Below the pieces are notes generated by a model. It had not been told where the DNA came from, searched no databases, and saw only the letters and a program-made list of their open reading frames with translations. From Dysosmobacter sp. (GTDB lineage Bacteria; Bacillota; Clostridia; Oscillospirales; Oscillospiraceae), in contig JAPFEH010000018.1 in the NCBI GenBank assembly GCA_026169195.1, forward strand, positions 1 through 59,365: 59,365 nucleotides of DNA, given 5' to 3'. Position 1 is the first letter of the stretch; the number at the start of each line of letters is the position of its first letter. Position numbers and translations under genes: made by a program. Of the stretch, positions 15,215 through 23,363 are shown piece after piece.

Positions 15215-16054
15215 ATGAAAAAGTTGTTTGCACTGCTGCTGGCAGCAATGATGGTTCTGTCTCTGGCCGCCTGCGGCGCAAAAGAAGAGCCGGCTCCTCA
15301 GGAGGAGCAGCCCGCTGAGACGCCTGCCGAGACGCCCGCCGCTGAAAGCGATGTGGCTTATGTGCAGGACAAAGGCACGCTGGTGGTCGGCATGACCGAC
15401 TTCGCTCCTATGGATTACAAGCTGGAAGGCTCTGACGAGTGGGTCGGCTTTGATGCCGACATGGCCCGCACTTTCGGCGCACATCTGGGCGTTGACGTGG
15501 AGTTCGTGGAGATCAACTGGGACAACAAGGCCATGGAGCTGGAGACCAAGGCCATCGACGCTGTCTGGAACGGTATGACCCTCACGGAAGAAACCAAGAG
15601 CCTGATGGACTGCTCCGATCCCTATTGCATGAATGCGCAGGTCGTGGTCGTCGCTGCTGATAAGGCCGACCAGTACCAGACGGTGGAGAGCCTCAGCGGA
15701 TTGAACTTTGCCGTGGAGAACGGCTCCGCCGGCGCCGAGCAGCTGGATATCCTGAACATTCCCTACACCGCAATGGATACGCAGGCCAAGGCGCTGATGG
15801 AAGTGGCCGCCGGTGCTTCTGACGCCTGTGTCATCGATCTGCTGATGGCGGGCGCCATGATCGGCGAGGGCACCAGCTATCCCGATCTGACCTATACCGT
15901 CCAGCTCAACAGCGAGGAATATGGCGTGGGCTTCCGGAAGGGCTCCGATCTGGTGGCTTCCTTCAATGAATTCTGGAAGGGCGCTTACGATGCCGGCACT
16001 GTGGACGATATTGCCACCACCTATGGCGTTGATGAAGCCATCGTTAAAAAGTAA
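15215..16054 (+). CDS. Amino-acid ABC transporter substrate-binding lipoprotein
   Basis: A 279-aa family-3 solute-binding protein. The N-terminal lipoprotein signal ends in LSLAAC, followed by a Pro/Glu-rich linker of about 35 residues. The binding domain begins GTLVVGMTDFAPMDY and contains GFDADMARTFGAHLGV and the WNGMTLTEETK hinge region. It captures a polar amino acid outside the membrane and hands it to the permease at 16142; the exact substrate cannot be told. Three ATGs are in tandem (15209, 15212, 15215); GGAGGT at 15202-15207 is best spaced for 15215. An operator-like palindrome lies 50 bases upstream. Confidence 0.93.
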   Translation: MKKLFALLLAAMMVLSLAACGAKEEPAPQEEQPAETPAETPAAESDVAYVQDKGTLVVGMTDFAPMDYKLEGSDEWVGFDADMARTFGAHLGVDVEFVEINWDNKAMELETKAIDAVWNGMTLTEETKSLMDCSDPYCMNAQVVVVAADKADQYQTVESLSGLNFAVENGSAGAEQLDILNIPYTAMDTQAKALMEVAAGASDACVIDLLMAGAMIGEGTSYPDLTYTVQLNSEEYGVGFRKGSDLVASFNEFWKGAYDAGTVDDIATTYGVDEAIVKK

Positions 16055-16078
16055 GTACATCCCAAACCCATCAAACCG

Positions 16079-16112
16079 GGGGCAGAGGACATGCAACATG
16101 GTCCTCTGCCCC
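16079..16112 (+). promoter_or_regulatory. Intercistronic stem-loop
   Basis: GGGGCAGAGGAC pairs perfectly with GTCCTCTGCCCC around a 10-base loop, between the binding-protein and permease genes, with no T-run. Such hairpins usually protect the upstream mRNA from 3' decay, giving more binding protein than permease. Confidence 0.75.
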
Positions 16113-16141
16113 GCCACCGTCTGACAGAGAGAGGATTTCAA

Positions 16142-16780
16142 ATGCTGCTGACCGTTACCATGTCTTTGCTGGAGGGCTTCGGCACCACGCTCAAGCTCTT
16201 CCTTTTGACGCTGCTGTTTGCCCTGCCCTTGGGGCTGATCATCAGCTTCGGCTCCATGAGCCGGATCACACCGCTGCGCTGGATGACCCGTACCGTGGTC
16301 TGGATCATCCGCGGCTCTCCCCTGCTGCTTCAGATTCTGGTCGTTTTTTACGGTCCGGGTCTGCTGTTCGACTTGCCCCTGCTGCCCCGGTTCACGGCGG
16401 CGCTGGTGACCTTCATCATCAACTATGCCTGCTACTTTTCTGAGATCTACCGCGGCGGCATCCAGTCCATTCCCCGCGGACAGTATGAGGCCGGTCAGGT
16501 GCTGGGCATGACAAAGCGCCAGATATTCTTCAAGGTCACGCTGCTTCAGGTCATCAAGCGCATCGTCCCCCCCATGGGCAATGAGTTCATCACGCTGGTG
16601 AAGGATACCGCTCTGGTGCGGGTCATTTCGGTCTATGAAATCATCTGGATGGGTGAATCCTACATCAAAAAAGGACTGATCTGGCCCCTGTTCTATACCG
16701 CTGTGTTTTATCTGGTCTTCAACGGTCTGCTGACCATTCTGTTCAGCTGGCTGGAAAAGAAGCTGGACTATTTTAAGTAA
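16142..16780 (+). CDS. Amino-acid ABC transporter permease (HisM/GlnP type)
   Basis: A 212-aa inner-membrane permease with about five transmembrane segments. The conserved cytoplasmic EAA-like loop reads YEAGQVLGMTKRQIFFKVTLLQ, the contact site for the ATPase. WIIRGSPLLLQI and EIYRGGIQSI are family hallmarks. ATG 16142 follows GAGAGGAT. It probably forms a homodimer with two copies of the ATPase encoded 16 bases downstream. Confidence 0.93.
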   Translation: MLLTVTMSLLEGFGTTLKLFLLTLLFALPLGLIISFGSMSRITPLRWMTRTVVWIIRGSPLLLQILVVFYGPGLLFDLPLLPRFTAALVTFIINYACYFSEIYRGGIQSIPRGQYEAGQVLGMTKRQIFFKVTLLQVIKRIVPPMGNEFITLVKDTALVRVISVYEIIWMGESYIKKGLIWPLFYTAVFYLVFNGLLTILFSWLEKKLDYFK

Positions 16781-16795
16781 GGAGGAGACCGCATC

Positions 16796-17563
16796 ATGCC
16801 TATTCTGGAAGTCCAACACATTGAAAAGCATTTCGGCGCCACACAGGTGCTGACGGATATCTCCTTCTCGCTGGAGCAGGGGCAGACCATTTCTATCATC
16901 GGCTCCTCCGGCAGCGGCAAGACCACGCTGCTGCGGTGCCTGAATTTTCTGGAAAAGCCCGACGGCGGCAGCATTTCCGTCAATGGAAGCATCATTTTTG
17001 ATGCGTCCGATCCCAAAACCCAGCTGGAGAGCGAGATCCGCCAAAAGCGGCTCCACTTCGGTCTGGTGTTCCAGAACTTCAATCTGTTCCCCCAGTATAC
17101 CGCCCTGCAGAACGTCACGCTGGCGCGGGAACTGCTGGCAAAGGAGCGGGGCGGCGAGACCAAGGTCCAGATTGAGGAGGCCGGACGGGAGCTGCTGGCG
17201 CAGATGGGCCTTGCCGACCGTGCCAGCCACTATCCCCATCAGCTCTCCGGCGGTCAGCAGCAGCGGGTGGCGATCGCCCGCGCGCTGGCGCTGCACCCCG
17301 ATATCCTCTGCTTTGACGAACCCACCTCCGCGCTGGATCCGGAGCTGACCGGTGAGGTGCTCAAGGTCATCCGCTCGCTGGCAGAGCAGAAAACCACCAT
17401 GATCATCGTCACTCATGAGATGGCCTTTGCCCGGGATGTGGCAGATCAGGTGATTTTCATGGATGGCGGCGTCATTGTCGAGCAGGGTGAGCCCCATCAG
17501 GTCATTGACCATCCTCGCGAGGAGCGGACAAAGCAGTTTCTGGCCCGCTACGCAGAAGCCTGA
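16796..17563 (+). CDS. Amino-acid ABC transporter ATP-binding protein (GlnQ type)
   Basis: A 255-aa ABC ATPase. Walker A is GSSGSGKTT, the Q-loop is [10 protein letters not shown], the signature is LSGGQQQR and Walker B is [14 protein letters not shown] with a downstream H-loop THEMAFA. A short insertion ([15 protein letters not shown]) before the Q-loop is found in many Clostridia polar amino acid transporters. GGAGGAG precedes the ATG. It powers the importer made with the two preceding genes. Confidence 0.95.
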   Translation: MPILEVQHIEKHFGATQVLTDISFSLEQGQTISIIGSSGSGKTTLLRCLNFLEKPDGGSISVNGSIIFDASDPKTQLESEIRQKRLHFGLVFQNFNLFPQYTALQNVTLARELLAKERGGETKVQIEEAGRELLAQMGLADRASHYPHQLSGGQQQRVAIARALALHPDILCFDEPTSALDPELTGEVLKVIRSLAEQKTTMIIVTHEMAFARDVADQVIFMDGGVIVEQGEPHQVIDHPREERTKQFLARYAEA

Positions 17564-17600
17564 CCGGCTGCGCTTCTCATGGAATGATATCTTCAAACAC

Positions 17601-17631
17601 GTGCGCCGCGGACGATTTGTCCGCGGCGCAC
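17601..17631. terminator. Bidirectional terminator between converging genes
   Basis: A perfect 13-bp stem, GTGCGCCGCGGAC with GTCCGCGGCGCAC, around GATTT, followed by ATTTTCTTT. It separates the plus-strand ABC operon from the minus-strand gene ending at 17656. Confidence 0.85.
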
Positions 17632-17655
17632 ATTTTCTTTGATGAAAGGAACCCC

Positions 17656-18459
17656 TCAGCTGCCGGAGGCCGTGTCTGCCTGCTCCAGTCTGGAGGGCAG
17701 ATGGTTGATGGCACAAAAATACGCATAGAAATCGTTTGCAGCTGCCTGCTGCTCCGGCAGACGCCTGCTGTTCACCAGATCCCACAGGATCTGCTCCGCC
17801 GTGCGGTTGGAAAAATATTTCATCGCCGTATTGCCCCACCGCTGGCGTGCCGGCTCCTGCGTGAAATAGGGCCAGAACAAAGGCTGCTCCTCCGGTGCCA
17901 GCGCCATGCGGCAGGCGGGATGGGCGTGGATCACGCCGTTCCGGCAGAGATTTCCAAAGAAATCCTCCTCCACCATGAAAGCGCCCAGAATCCGGCGGGT
18001 TCCCTCTGCCGCACCGCTGGCCCGATGCGTCAGCAGACACAGAGAATTGGGCTTCATGCGGTCGGGAATTCTGGGTTCTCCCTTGGAACCGCCGCTGAGA
18101 TACACCCCCGTGGACACGGACCAGTCGGAAAACGGGGTTTCCAGCTGTTCCGCCGGAATCTGAAAGGCTGCCTGAGAATTTTCAGAAACCTTCAGGGTCT
18201 CCATGCGGTGTCTGCGCTCCTGCTCCTCTTGCACCGCCTGCTGACGGGCTTCCCGCTCCGCCTCTTTTTTTTGCAAAAGGCTTTCTATCGTTTCCTGCAT
18301 GGCGTCATTCCGCAGCGTCAAATGTTTTTCAAACGCATCCGGGAACAAAAACCGTTTATCACCCTCGGAAAAACAAACTGTGAGGGTGTGCCGGTCCCAG
18401 CCGGTCACAACTCCCTTTCCAAACGTATCATGGCGGATCGCCTGTCCGATCAACTGCAT
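17656..18459 (-). CDS. Conserved hypothetical protein with Tudor-like N-terminus
   Basis: A 267-aa protein. Residues 1-45 (GQAIRHDTFGKGVVTGWDRHTLTVCF) resemble the small SH3/Tudor-like fold at the C-terminus of PcrA and in CarD-type proteins. A charged coiled coil (about 55-90) and a globular C-terminal domain rich in Trp and aromatic residues follow. I do not recognise a function. AAAGGAG precedes the ATG. Its leader holds a promoter at 18617-18645 and an internal terminator at 18535-18586, so expression may be controlled by early termination. Confidence 0.75.
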   Translation of the reverse strand: MQLIGQAIRHDTFGKGVVTGWDRHTLTVCFSEGDKRFLFPDAFEKHLTLRNDAMQETIESLLQKKEAEREARQQAVQEEQERRHRMETLKVSENSQAAFQIPAEQLETPFSDWSVSTGVYLSGGSKGEPRIPDRMKPNSLCLLTHRASGAAEGTRRILGAFMVEEDFFGNLCRNGVIHAHPACRMALAPEEQPLFWPYFTQEPARQRWGNTAMKYFSNRTAEQILWDLVNSRRLPEQQAAANDFYAYFCAINHLPSRLEQADTASGS

Positions 18460-18534
18460 AACAATCTCCTTTCCTTCCGCATCTCTTCCCGTTTCATCTC
18501 ACATGTGCGCCTTTCGGCCGCAGATATATAAAAA

Positions 18535-18586
18535 AAGAAGAGCTTTCCATACAACGCCGCGCAGCGCAATACCAAAAGCCCTTCTT
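18535..18586 (-). terminator. Terminator in the leader of the 17656-18459 gene (short RNA or attenuator)
   Basis: On the minus strand AAGAAGGGCTTT (18586-18575) pairs with AAAGCTCTTCTT (18546-18535), 12 bp with one G-U pair and a 28-base loop, directly followed by a T-run. Read from the promoter at 18617-18645 it would end an RNA of about 80 bases before the coding region. The loop contains a GCGCTGCGC palindrome. No known riboswitch class was recognised. Confidence 0.6.
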
Positions 18587-18616
18587 AAAAGACGGTTCTT
18601 TTTATTATTTTTACTT

Positions 18617-18645
18617 ATTATAGCACATCCAAAAAGAAAAAGCAA
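18617..18645 (-). promoter_or_regulatory. Sigma-A promoter, minus strand
   Basis: TTGCTT (18645-18640), 17 bases ending in TGTGC, then TATAAT (18622-18617). It drives the leader RNA and the gene at 17656-18459. Together with the plus-strand promoter at 18726 it explains the 328-base gene-free stretch 18460-18787. Confidence 0.75.
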
Positions 18646-18725
18646 ATTTTTTTGGTCGGAAAAATTTTTGTTTTATTTTCAGAAAGAACGGCAGAATCTT
18701 AACACGCTCTGCTCCCCGCTTTCCC

Positions 18726-18754
18726 TTGCAGTCAAACAGCCCTCCTGCTATAAT
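18726..18754 (+). promoter_or_regulatory. Sigma-A promoter of the CDF/antiporter pair
   Basis: TTGCAG (18726-18731), exactly 17 bases, then TATAAT (18749-18754). The start codon lies about 34 bases downstream, so the leader is too short for a riboswitch. Confidence 0.82.
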
Positions 18755-18787
18755 AATAAAATATTTCAAAATCTTTCGGAGGCCCCT

Positions 18788-19723
18788 ATGCGTGTCAAGA
18801 AGAAAAACTTAAACCGGGAAAAATCCGCGATGTCGGTATCCATGTACGGAAACCTGCTGTTTGTAATTTTAGAACTGGCGATGGCTGTCTATACCAGCTC
18901 GCAGGCCGTGCTGCTGGACGCCGTTTATGACGGGATCGAATTTTTTATGCTGCTGCCCTCCGTGCTGCTGATCCCGCTGCTTTACAAGCCCTCCAACGAA
19001 AAGCACCCCTTCGGTTATATGCAGATCGAGACGCTGTTTCTGGTCGTCAAGGGGATCACCATGACGGCAGCCACACTGGGACTGATTACCAACAACCTCA
19101 ACCTGTTGTTCCACGGCGGTCATACGCCTGCCTTCGGCACGGTGGCATATTTTGAACTGTTCGCCTGTGTGCTGGGCATTGCCGTTACATTCTATCTCAA
19201 GCGGAAAAACCGAAATCTGAATTCCCCCCTGATTACTGCAGAAATGGACGGCTGGCGGATGGACAGCGTGATCTCTCTGGGGATGGCCGCGGTCTTTTTC
19301 CTCCCCTCCTTTGTTCCCTTCCCGTGGTTCCGTCCGCTGGTGCCCTATCTGGACCAGATCATCACCATCGTCCTGTCCATGATCATGCTGCCGGTTCCCA
19401 TCAAAACGGTTGTTTCCGGGATCCGGGATCTCATCCTGATCCCGCCGGAGGCAGAGACCGTTCAGGAGATCCGGTCCATCGTGGAAGGCGCGCTGGGAGA
19501 GCACCACTTCTCCAAAATTCAGCATGAGATCGTCAAAACCGGACGCAAGCTCTGGATCAGCACGTACATCACACTGGAAAGCGACGAGATCTCTCTTGTG
19601 AAATTTCAGGAGGCGCAGGCCCGCTGCATTGAAGCCCTCAGTCAGGTCTATTCCGACTTCTACTTCGAGCTGCTTCCGGACATTCAGTTCAGCGAGGATC
19701 AGCTTCCCGCAAAGCAGGGCTGA
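18788..19723 (+). CDS. Cation diffusion facilitator (CDF) family transporter
   Basis: A 311-aa membrane protein with about six transmembrane helices and a C-terminal cytoplasmic domain of about 90 residues. Metal-site motifs fit the family: DAVYDG in helix II and EMDGWRMD in helix V, with the HPFGYMQIE loop between. It should export divalent metal ions in exchange for protons; Zn, Mn, Fe or Co cannot be told apart here. ATG 18788 follows GGAGG. It precedes a K+/H+ antiporter-like gene by 46 bases. Confidence 0.88.
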   Translation: MRVKKKNLNREKSAMSVSMYGNLLFVILELAMAVYTSSQAVLLDAVYDGIEFFMLLPSVLLIPLLYKPSNEKHPFGYMQIETLFLVVKGITMTAATLGLITNNLNLLFHGGHTPAFGTVAYFELFACVLGIAVTFYLKRKNRNLNSPLITAEMDGWRMDSVISLGMAAVFFLPSFVPFPWFRPLVPYLDQIITIVLSMIMLPVPIKTVVSGIRDLILIPPEAETVQEIRSIVEGALGEHHFSKIQHEIVKTGRKLWISTYITLESDEISLVKFQEAQARCIEALSQVYSDFYFELLPDIQFSEDQLPAKQG

Positions 19724-19769
19724 CTGCCCCGCAAACCCATTCCGCACAACAGAAAGGAGCGCTTTGCCC

Positions 19770-21374
19770 ATGGTCCAGTTATTGATCCTCGGTTCCTGTG
19801 TTCTCATCATCTGCATCCTCAGCAACAAGCTGACCAACCGCTTCGGGATCCCCATGCTGCTGGCGTTCATTCTGCTGGGGATGATCTTTGGCTCCGAAGG
19901 GCTTTTCAAGATCCCCTTTGACGATTTCCGGTTTGCGGAAAACATCTGTACGGCGGCATTGATCTGCATTATTTTTTACGGCGGCTTCGGTACCAGCTGG
20001 TCTGCCGCGCGGCCTGCTGCCGGAAAGGCCCTTCTGCTTTCCTCGGCGGGAACACTGATTACCGCACTCATCACCGGATTTCTATGCCATTGGTTCCTGC
20101 ACTTCGACCTGCTGGAGAGTCTGCTCATCGGCGCGGTTCTGTGTTCAACGGACGCCGCCAGCGTGTTCTACGTTCTGCGTTCCAGAAACCTCTCCTTAAA
20201 ATATCACGCCGACTCACTGCTGGAGATCGAGAGCGGCAGCAACGATCCCTTTGCCTACACGCTGACCTTGATCCTTCTCTCTGTGATTCAGGCAGGCAGC
20301 GCCGTCTCCGGATGGGACATCCTCCGTCTGGCGGTTTCCCAGATCCTGCTGGGCCTGCTGGCCGGCGGGCTGGTGGCTTATGCCGCCCGCTGGTTTTTGG
20401 AGACGTTCTCCTTTGAGATCAGCGGATTTGACGCCGTTTTTGTACTGGCGGTCTCCATGCTGGCCTATGCCCTTCCCGGCGCAGTGGGCGGAAACGGGTA
20501 TTTGAGCGCCTATCTGGTGGGGATCATCCTTGGAAACTCCCCCATCCGCAACAAAAAAGGTCTGGTCAACTTTTTCGACGGTCTGACCAGCCTGATGCAA
20601 ATGGTGATTTTCTTCATGCTGGGTCTGCTCTCCTTCCCATCCCGCATCGCTGCCGTGTGGTTCCCCGCTTTGTTCATCGCCCTGTTCCTGACCTTTCTGG
20701 CCCGCCCTCTTGCCATTGCCCTTTTGCTGACGCCGCTGAAGGTCTCCTTCCGCCAGCAGGCAGTTCTTTCATGGGCGGGTCTGCGGGGGGCAGCCTCCAT
20801 CGTCTTTGCCATCACGGTTAGCGTCAGCGGCGCGTCGCTGGCGCATGACCTGTTCCACATCGTGTTCTGCGTCGTTTTGCTGTCCCTGCTGCTGCAGGGG
20901 ACTCCGCTGCCGTGGTTCTCCCGGAAAACCGGTATGATCAACGAAAGCGGCAATGTTTTGACCACCTTCAACGATTATACCGAGGAAATGGATGTCCATT
21001 ACATCAGTCTTCCCATCAGGACGGGGCACCCGTGGACAGGCCGCGCCGTCCACGATTTGAACCTTCCTCCGGAGACCCTGCTGGTCTTTCTCAAGCGCAC
21101 GGGGAAAAACATCCTGCCCAGAGGGGACACTGTGATTCAAGAGGGCGACGTGCTGGTTCTGAGCGCGCTGGCCTACACCGATCAGGACGATATCCAGCTG
21201 AAGGAAATTTCCCTCACCCCTGACCACCGGTGGTGCGGCAAAGCGGTCCATGAGCTGGACGTGCCGAAAAACGCGCTCATCATTTTGATCCGGCGGGGAG
21301 AGGAAACCATCATTCCTGACGGAAAAACCCGACTCAATGCCGGCGATATGGTGGTTTTGGATACCGTTTCCTGA
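19770..21374 (+). CDS. CPA-type K+/H+ antiporter (NhaP2/CvrA-like) with TrkA-C domains
   Basis: A 534-aa protein. A membrane domain of about 12 helices (1-390) carries the family motif LEIESGSNDPFAY and CSTDAASVF. Two RCK/TrkA-C-type regulatory segments follow (about 405-475 and 480-534). These antiporters exchange K+ or Na+ for H+ and support pH and osmotic balance. TrkA-C domains in some relatives bind c-di-AMP, and this genome makes c-di-AMP (cdaA, 39358), so regulation by that nucleotide is possible but unproven. ATG 19770 follows AAAGGAG. Confidence 0.88.
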   Translation: MVQLLILGSCVLIICILSNKLTNRFGIPMLLAFILLGMIFGSEGLFKIPFDDFRFAENICTAALICIIFYGGFGTSWSAARPAAGKALLLSSAGTLITALITGFLCHWFLHFDLLESLLIGAVLCSTDAASVFYVLRSRNLSLKYHADSLLEIESGSNDPFAYTLTLILLSVIQAGSAVSGWDILRLAVSQILLGLLAGGLVAYAARWFLETFSFEISGFDAVFVLAVSMLAYALPGAVGGNGYLSAYLVGIILGNSPIRNKKGLVNFFDGLTSLMQMVIFFMLGLLSFPSRIAAVWFPALFIALFLTFLARPLAIALLLTPLKVSFRQQAVLSWAGLRGAASIVFAITVSVSGASLAHDLFHIVFCVVLLSLLLQGTPLPWFSRKTGMINESGNVLTTFNDYTEEMDVHYISLPIRTGHPWTGRAVHDLNLPPETLLVFLKRTGKNILPRGDTVIQEGDVLVLSALAYTDQDDIQLKEISLTPDHRWCGKAVHELDVPKNALIILIRRGEETIIPDGKTRLNAGDMVVLDTVS

Positions 21375-21394
21375 ACGGTTCCTTCTCAAAAAAG

Positions 21395-21425
21395 CAGCGG
21401 ACGGCATTCCCGTCCGCTGTTTTTT
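21395..21425. terminator. Bidirectional terminator
   Basis: CAGCGGACGG with CCGTCCGCTG around CATTC, with T6 after it and A-rich sequence before it. It serves the plus-strand antiporter and the minus-strand sipL. Confidence 0.88.
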
Positions 21426-22963
21426 CATGCTCGTTTTCTGGGGATCAGCAGCAGCTTTTCCGGTGGGATATCGCTTTCCGTCTCCAGCCGGTTGGCTGCC
21501 AGAATCGCAGCGATGGTGGTGTTGCAGCTCTTTGCCAGATCCCATGCAGTCTCTTCTCTTCCAAGGCACCGCAGCACCAGAGAGGGCGTTCCGGACAAGT
21601 CTCTGGGAGCGTCTGTGTTCACCCGCGCAGCAGAAACGCACACCCGCTTGATCCGGTTGACCGCCTCCACCTGAAAATCCACCGGAAACCGCACCTCGAT
21701 CCCCCGGTCTCCCAGACTGCCCTGCACCTCATCGGTACAGACTGCCCGTGCCCGCACCTGACACTCCGGCGGCAGATCCAGCTGGCAGCTTACATCCACG
21801 GAACGCTCCGCTACCAGCGGCACGCCGCCTTCGTCCAGATACAGCGCCCGCACGGCGGCTCCGGTCCGGAGGACGGTGCATTCTCCTTCCCGACTGACAG
21901 ATACCGTTCCGCAGCTGACCTGCAGCGATAAGATCCGCTCTGCCACCACGCCGATCTCCAGAACCTCCCGCACGGTCTGACGACGGGTCATGTTCTCAAA
22001 CAATCCGGTAAGCGTCAGGGGAGACGCTTCGTAGGCGAGATCATAGGCCGTGGAATAGAGATCGCACAGCATGGTCAGCTCCTGTTCCTCCCGCAGCAGT
22101 GCGGCCGCATGGAGATAGAGCGTCACAGCGATCTGCCGTCCCTCCGGATCCTCCCCGTCGATCTGCAGATCCGTGCCGGTCAGCTGCAGCTGTACCGAGG
22201 GGCTGGCGCCCTCCGGCGCTCCCTCCACCTCCATGATCTGAGAAAACGGCAGCTCTCCGACAGCGGTATCGCAGGTCCCGTCTGCCGTGCGGTACAGCAG
22301 CGACACAGAAAACACGCCCTTGAAAATCAGCTTGTTTCCGACCACCTTTGTTTCCGTGACAGCGCCGGTCACCTGACTGGTCAGCAGCTCCGCCGCACCT
22401 TCCCGCCCCGGAGACAGGTTCATTTCATCCGTAAAGGTAAAATCCTTTTCAGAGATTCTTGTCAAAAGAATCGCGTGCTGCTGCTCCTGCCGTTTTTCCA
22501 CTTGAAGCGCCGGTTCTGCCTCCACATCCACGGAAAACTGCAACGGCGCTTTCCGATACCCTGTCAGGCGGGTCACCAGCTTGCAGTGGGTGAAGACCTT
22601 TCTGGGATTGAGCATTCTGGTCTCCAAAAATTCAATTTTGGTATCCGCTGTCAGCACGGTGCACTCCGGCAGACTGCGGCTGTCAGTCTCCGCGGTAAAG
22701 GGAATGGCAAATTCCAGCGTCCGGATCCCCCCCTCTGACTCCGGAGTATAGAGCACGGTGATCCGCACAGTGCCGGCAACCTCTGCCCTGCCATCCCGCA
22801 GTTCCCGGCTGTGTATGTAAACCGTCCCATCGGTGGCAATGATCCGGGCGATGTCCGGACAGTAATCCGGCACAATGGTCTCGGCTGTTTCCTCTTGGGT
22901 CAGGGTCAGCTCGCCCCCTGTCTCGTAAGCGTCCAGACACGCTTTTTTCAGTTCCAGTTCCAT
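21425..22963 (-). CDS. sipL: SipL-like spore coat morphogenetic protein
   Basis: A 512-aa protein built of repeated DUF3794 domains (about 10-140, 160-290 and 300-450) and a C-terminal LysM domain (about 462-508). This matches Clostridioides difficile SipL, the mother-cell protein that binds SpoIVA through its LysM domain and tethers the coat to the forespore. It follows spoVM and has its own sigma-E-type promoter (22995-23023). The gene is intact although its partner spoIVA is truncated 6.5 kb away. Length and domain order are normal for Clostridia. Confidence 0.88.
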   Translation of the reverse strand: MELELKKACLDAYETGGELTLTQEETAETIVPDYCPDIARIIATDGTVYIHSRELRDGRAEVAGTVRITVLYTPESEGGIRTLEFAIPFTAETDSRSLPECTVLTADTKIEFLETRMLNPRKVFTHCKLVTRLTGYRKAPLQFSVDVEAEPALQVEKRQEQQHAILLTRISEKDFTFTDEMNLSPGREGAAELLTSQVTGAVTETKVVGNKLIFKGVFSVSLLYRTADGTCDTAVGELPFSQIMEVEGAPEGASPSVQLQLTGTDLQIDGEDPEGRQIAVTLYLHAAALLREEQELTMLCDLYSTAYDLAYEASPLTLTGLFENMTRRQTVREVLEIGVVAERILSLQVSCGTVSVSREGECTVLRTGAAVRALYLDEGGVPLVAERSVDVSCQLDLPPECQVRARAVCTDEVQGSLGDRGIEVRFPVDFQVEAVNRIKRVCVSAARVNTDAPRDLSGTPSLVLRCLGREETAWDLAKSCNTTIAAILAANRLETESDIPPEKLLLIPRKRA

Positions 22964-22994
22964 GTGTTCCTTCCTTTCCGGCAGTTCCTGTCCT

Positions 22995-23023
22995 ATTCTA
23001 TGAACCGCCGGAGAGGCTTATGA
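22995..23023 (-). promoter_or_regulatory. Sigma-E-type promoter of sipL
   Basis: On the minus strand TCATAAG (23023-23017) and CATAGAAT (23002-22995) are 14 bases apart, the same geometry as the spoIVA promoter at 15032-15060. The -35 overlaps the stop codon of spoVM. Confidence 0.7.
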
Positions 23024-23092
23024 CCGGACCCGAAACAATTTTCGTAAAATCCCCCGCAGGCATTTGGGTGATTTCCAGACCACAATATTCAT
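23018..23092 (-). CDS. spoVM: SpoVM, 24-aa spore coat membrane-curvature peptide
   Basis: A 24-codon gene aligning without gaps to Bacillus SpoVM: M1, K7, P9, K10, L12, G14, I15 and R17 are shared, including the proline needed to sit on the curved forespore membrane. SpoVM recruits SpoIVA. AAAGGAG lies 7 bases before ATG 23092; a second ATG at 23098 is too close to it. Its position downstream of prkC-rsgA is the same as in Bacillus subtilis. It is too short for standard gene callers. In C. difficile spoVM is largely dispensable, so its importance here is uncertain. Confidence 0.85.
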   Translation of the reverse strand: MNIVVWKSPKCLRGILRKLFRVRS

Positions 23093-23106
23093 AGCCATAC
23101 TCCTTT

Positions 23107-23265
23107 CTAACGCCGGCAGCAGGCACAGCCGCACGCAATCAGCAAAAACGCCACCAGAAACAGCAGAGCCCCCACCGGAAAAATGGCCGCGATCAGGATT
23201 CCGGCTCCCAATGCCACAGCACAGATCCCAAGGATCCGGCTGCCGTCTCCGCCTCCACGAAACAT
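23107..23265 (-). CDS. Small hydrophobic membrane protein upstream of spoVM
   Basis: A 52-aa protein with one or two transmembrane segments (ILGICAVALGAGILIAAIF, then LLFLVAFLLIA) and a CGCACCRR end. AAGGAGG is 9 bases before ATG 23265. It lies 14 bases upstream of spoVM, after the rsgA terminator, so the two probably share a transcript. Function unknown; its place suggests a sporulation role. Confidence 0.65.
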   Translation of the reverse strand: MFRGGGDGSRILGICAVALGAGILIAAIFPVGALLFLVAFLLIACGCACCRR

Positions 23266-23328
23266 GATGCTGCGCCTCCTTCCTCTGTGCCAGTATATAC
23301 CGGAATGATTGTCCCGGGTTCCAAAAAA

Positions 23329-23361
23329 ATACCGCCGAAGGTCCACTTCCTTCGGCGGTAT
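23329..23361 (-). terminator. Terminator after rsgA
   Basis: A 13-bp stem, ATACCGCCGAAGG with CCTTCGGCGGTAT, starts two bases after the rsgA stop codon and is followed on the minus strand by T7. It separates the prpC-prkC-rsgA operon from the spoVM-sipL genes. Confidence 0.9.
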
Positions 23362-23363
23362 GG

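Noticed and set aside
15134-18040. 968-codon open frame antisense to the ABC transporter
   Set aside because: It covers three convincing transporter genes in reverse; composition (Gly/Arg/His/Gln-rich) is that of a GC-rich shadow.
18299-18787. Long N-terminal extension of the CDF gene
   Set aside because: The promoter and GGAGG site lie inside it, and the transporter homology starts at 18788.
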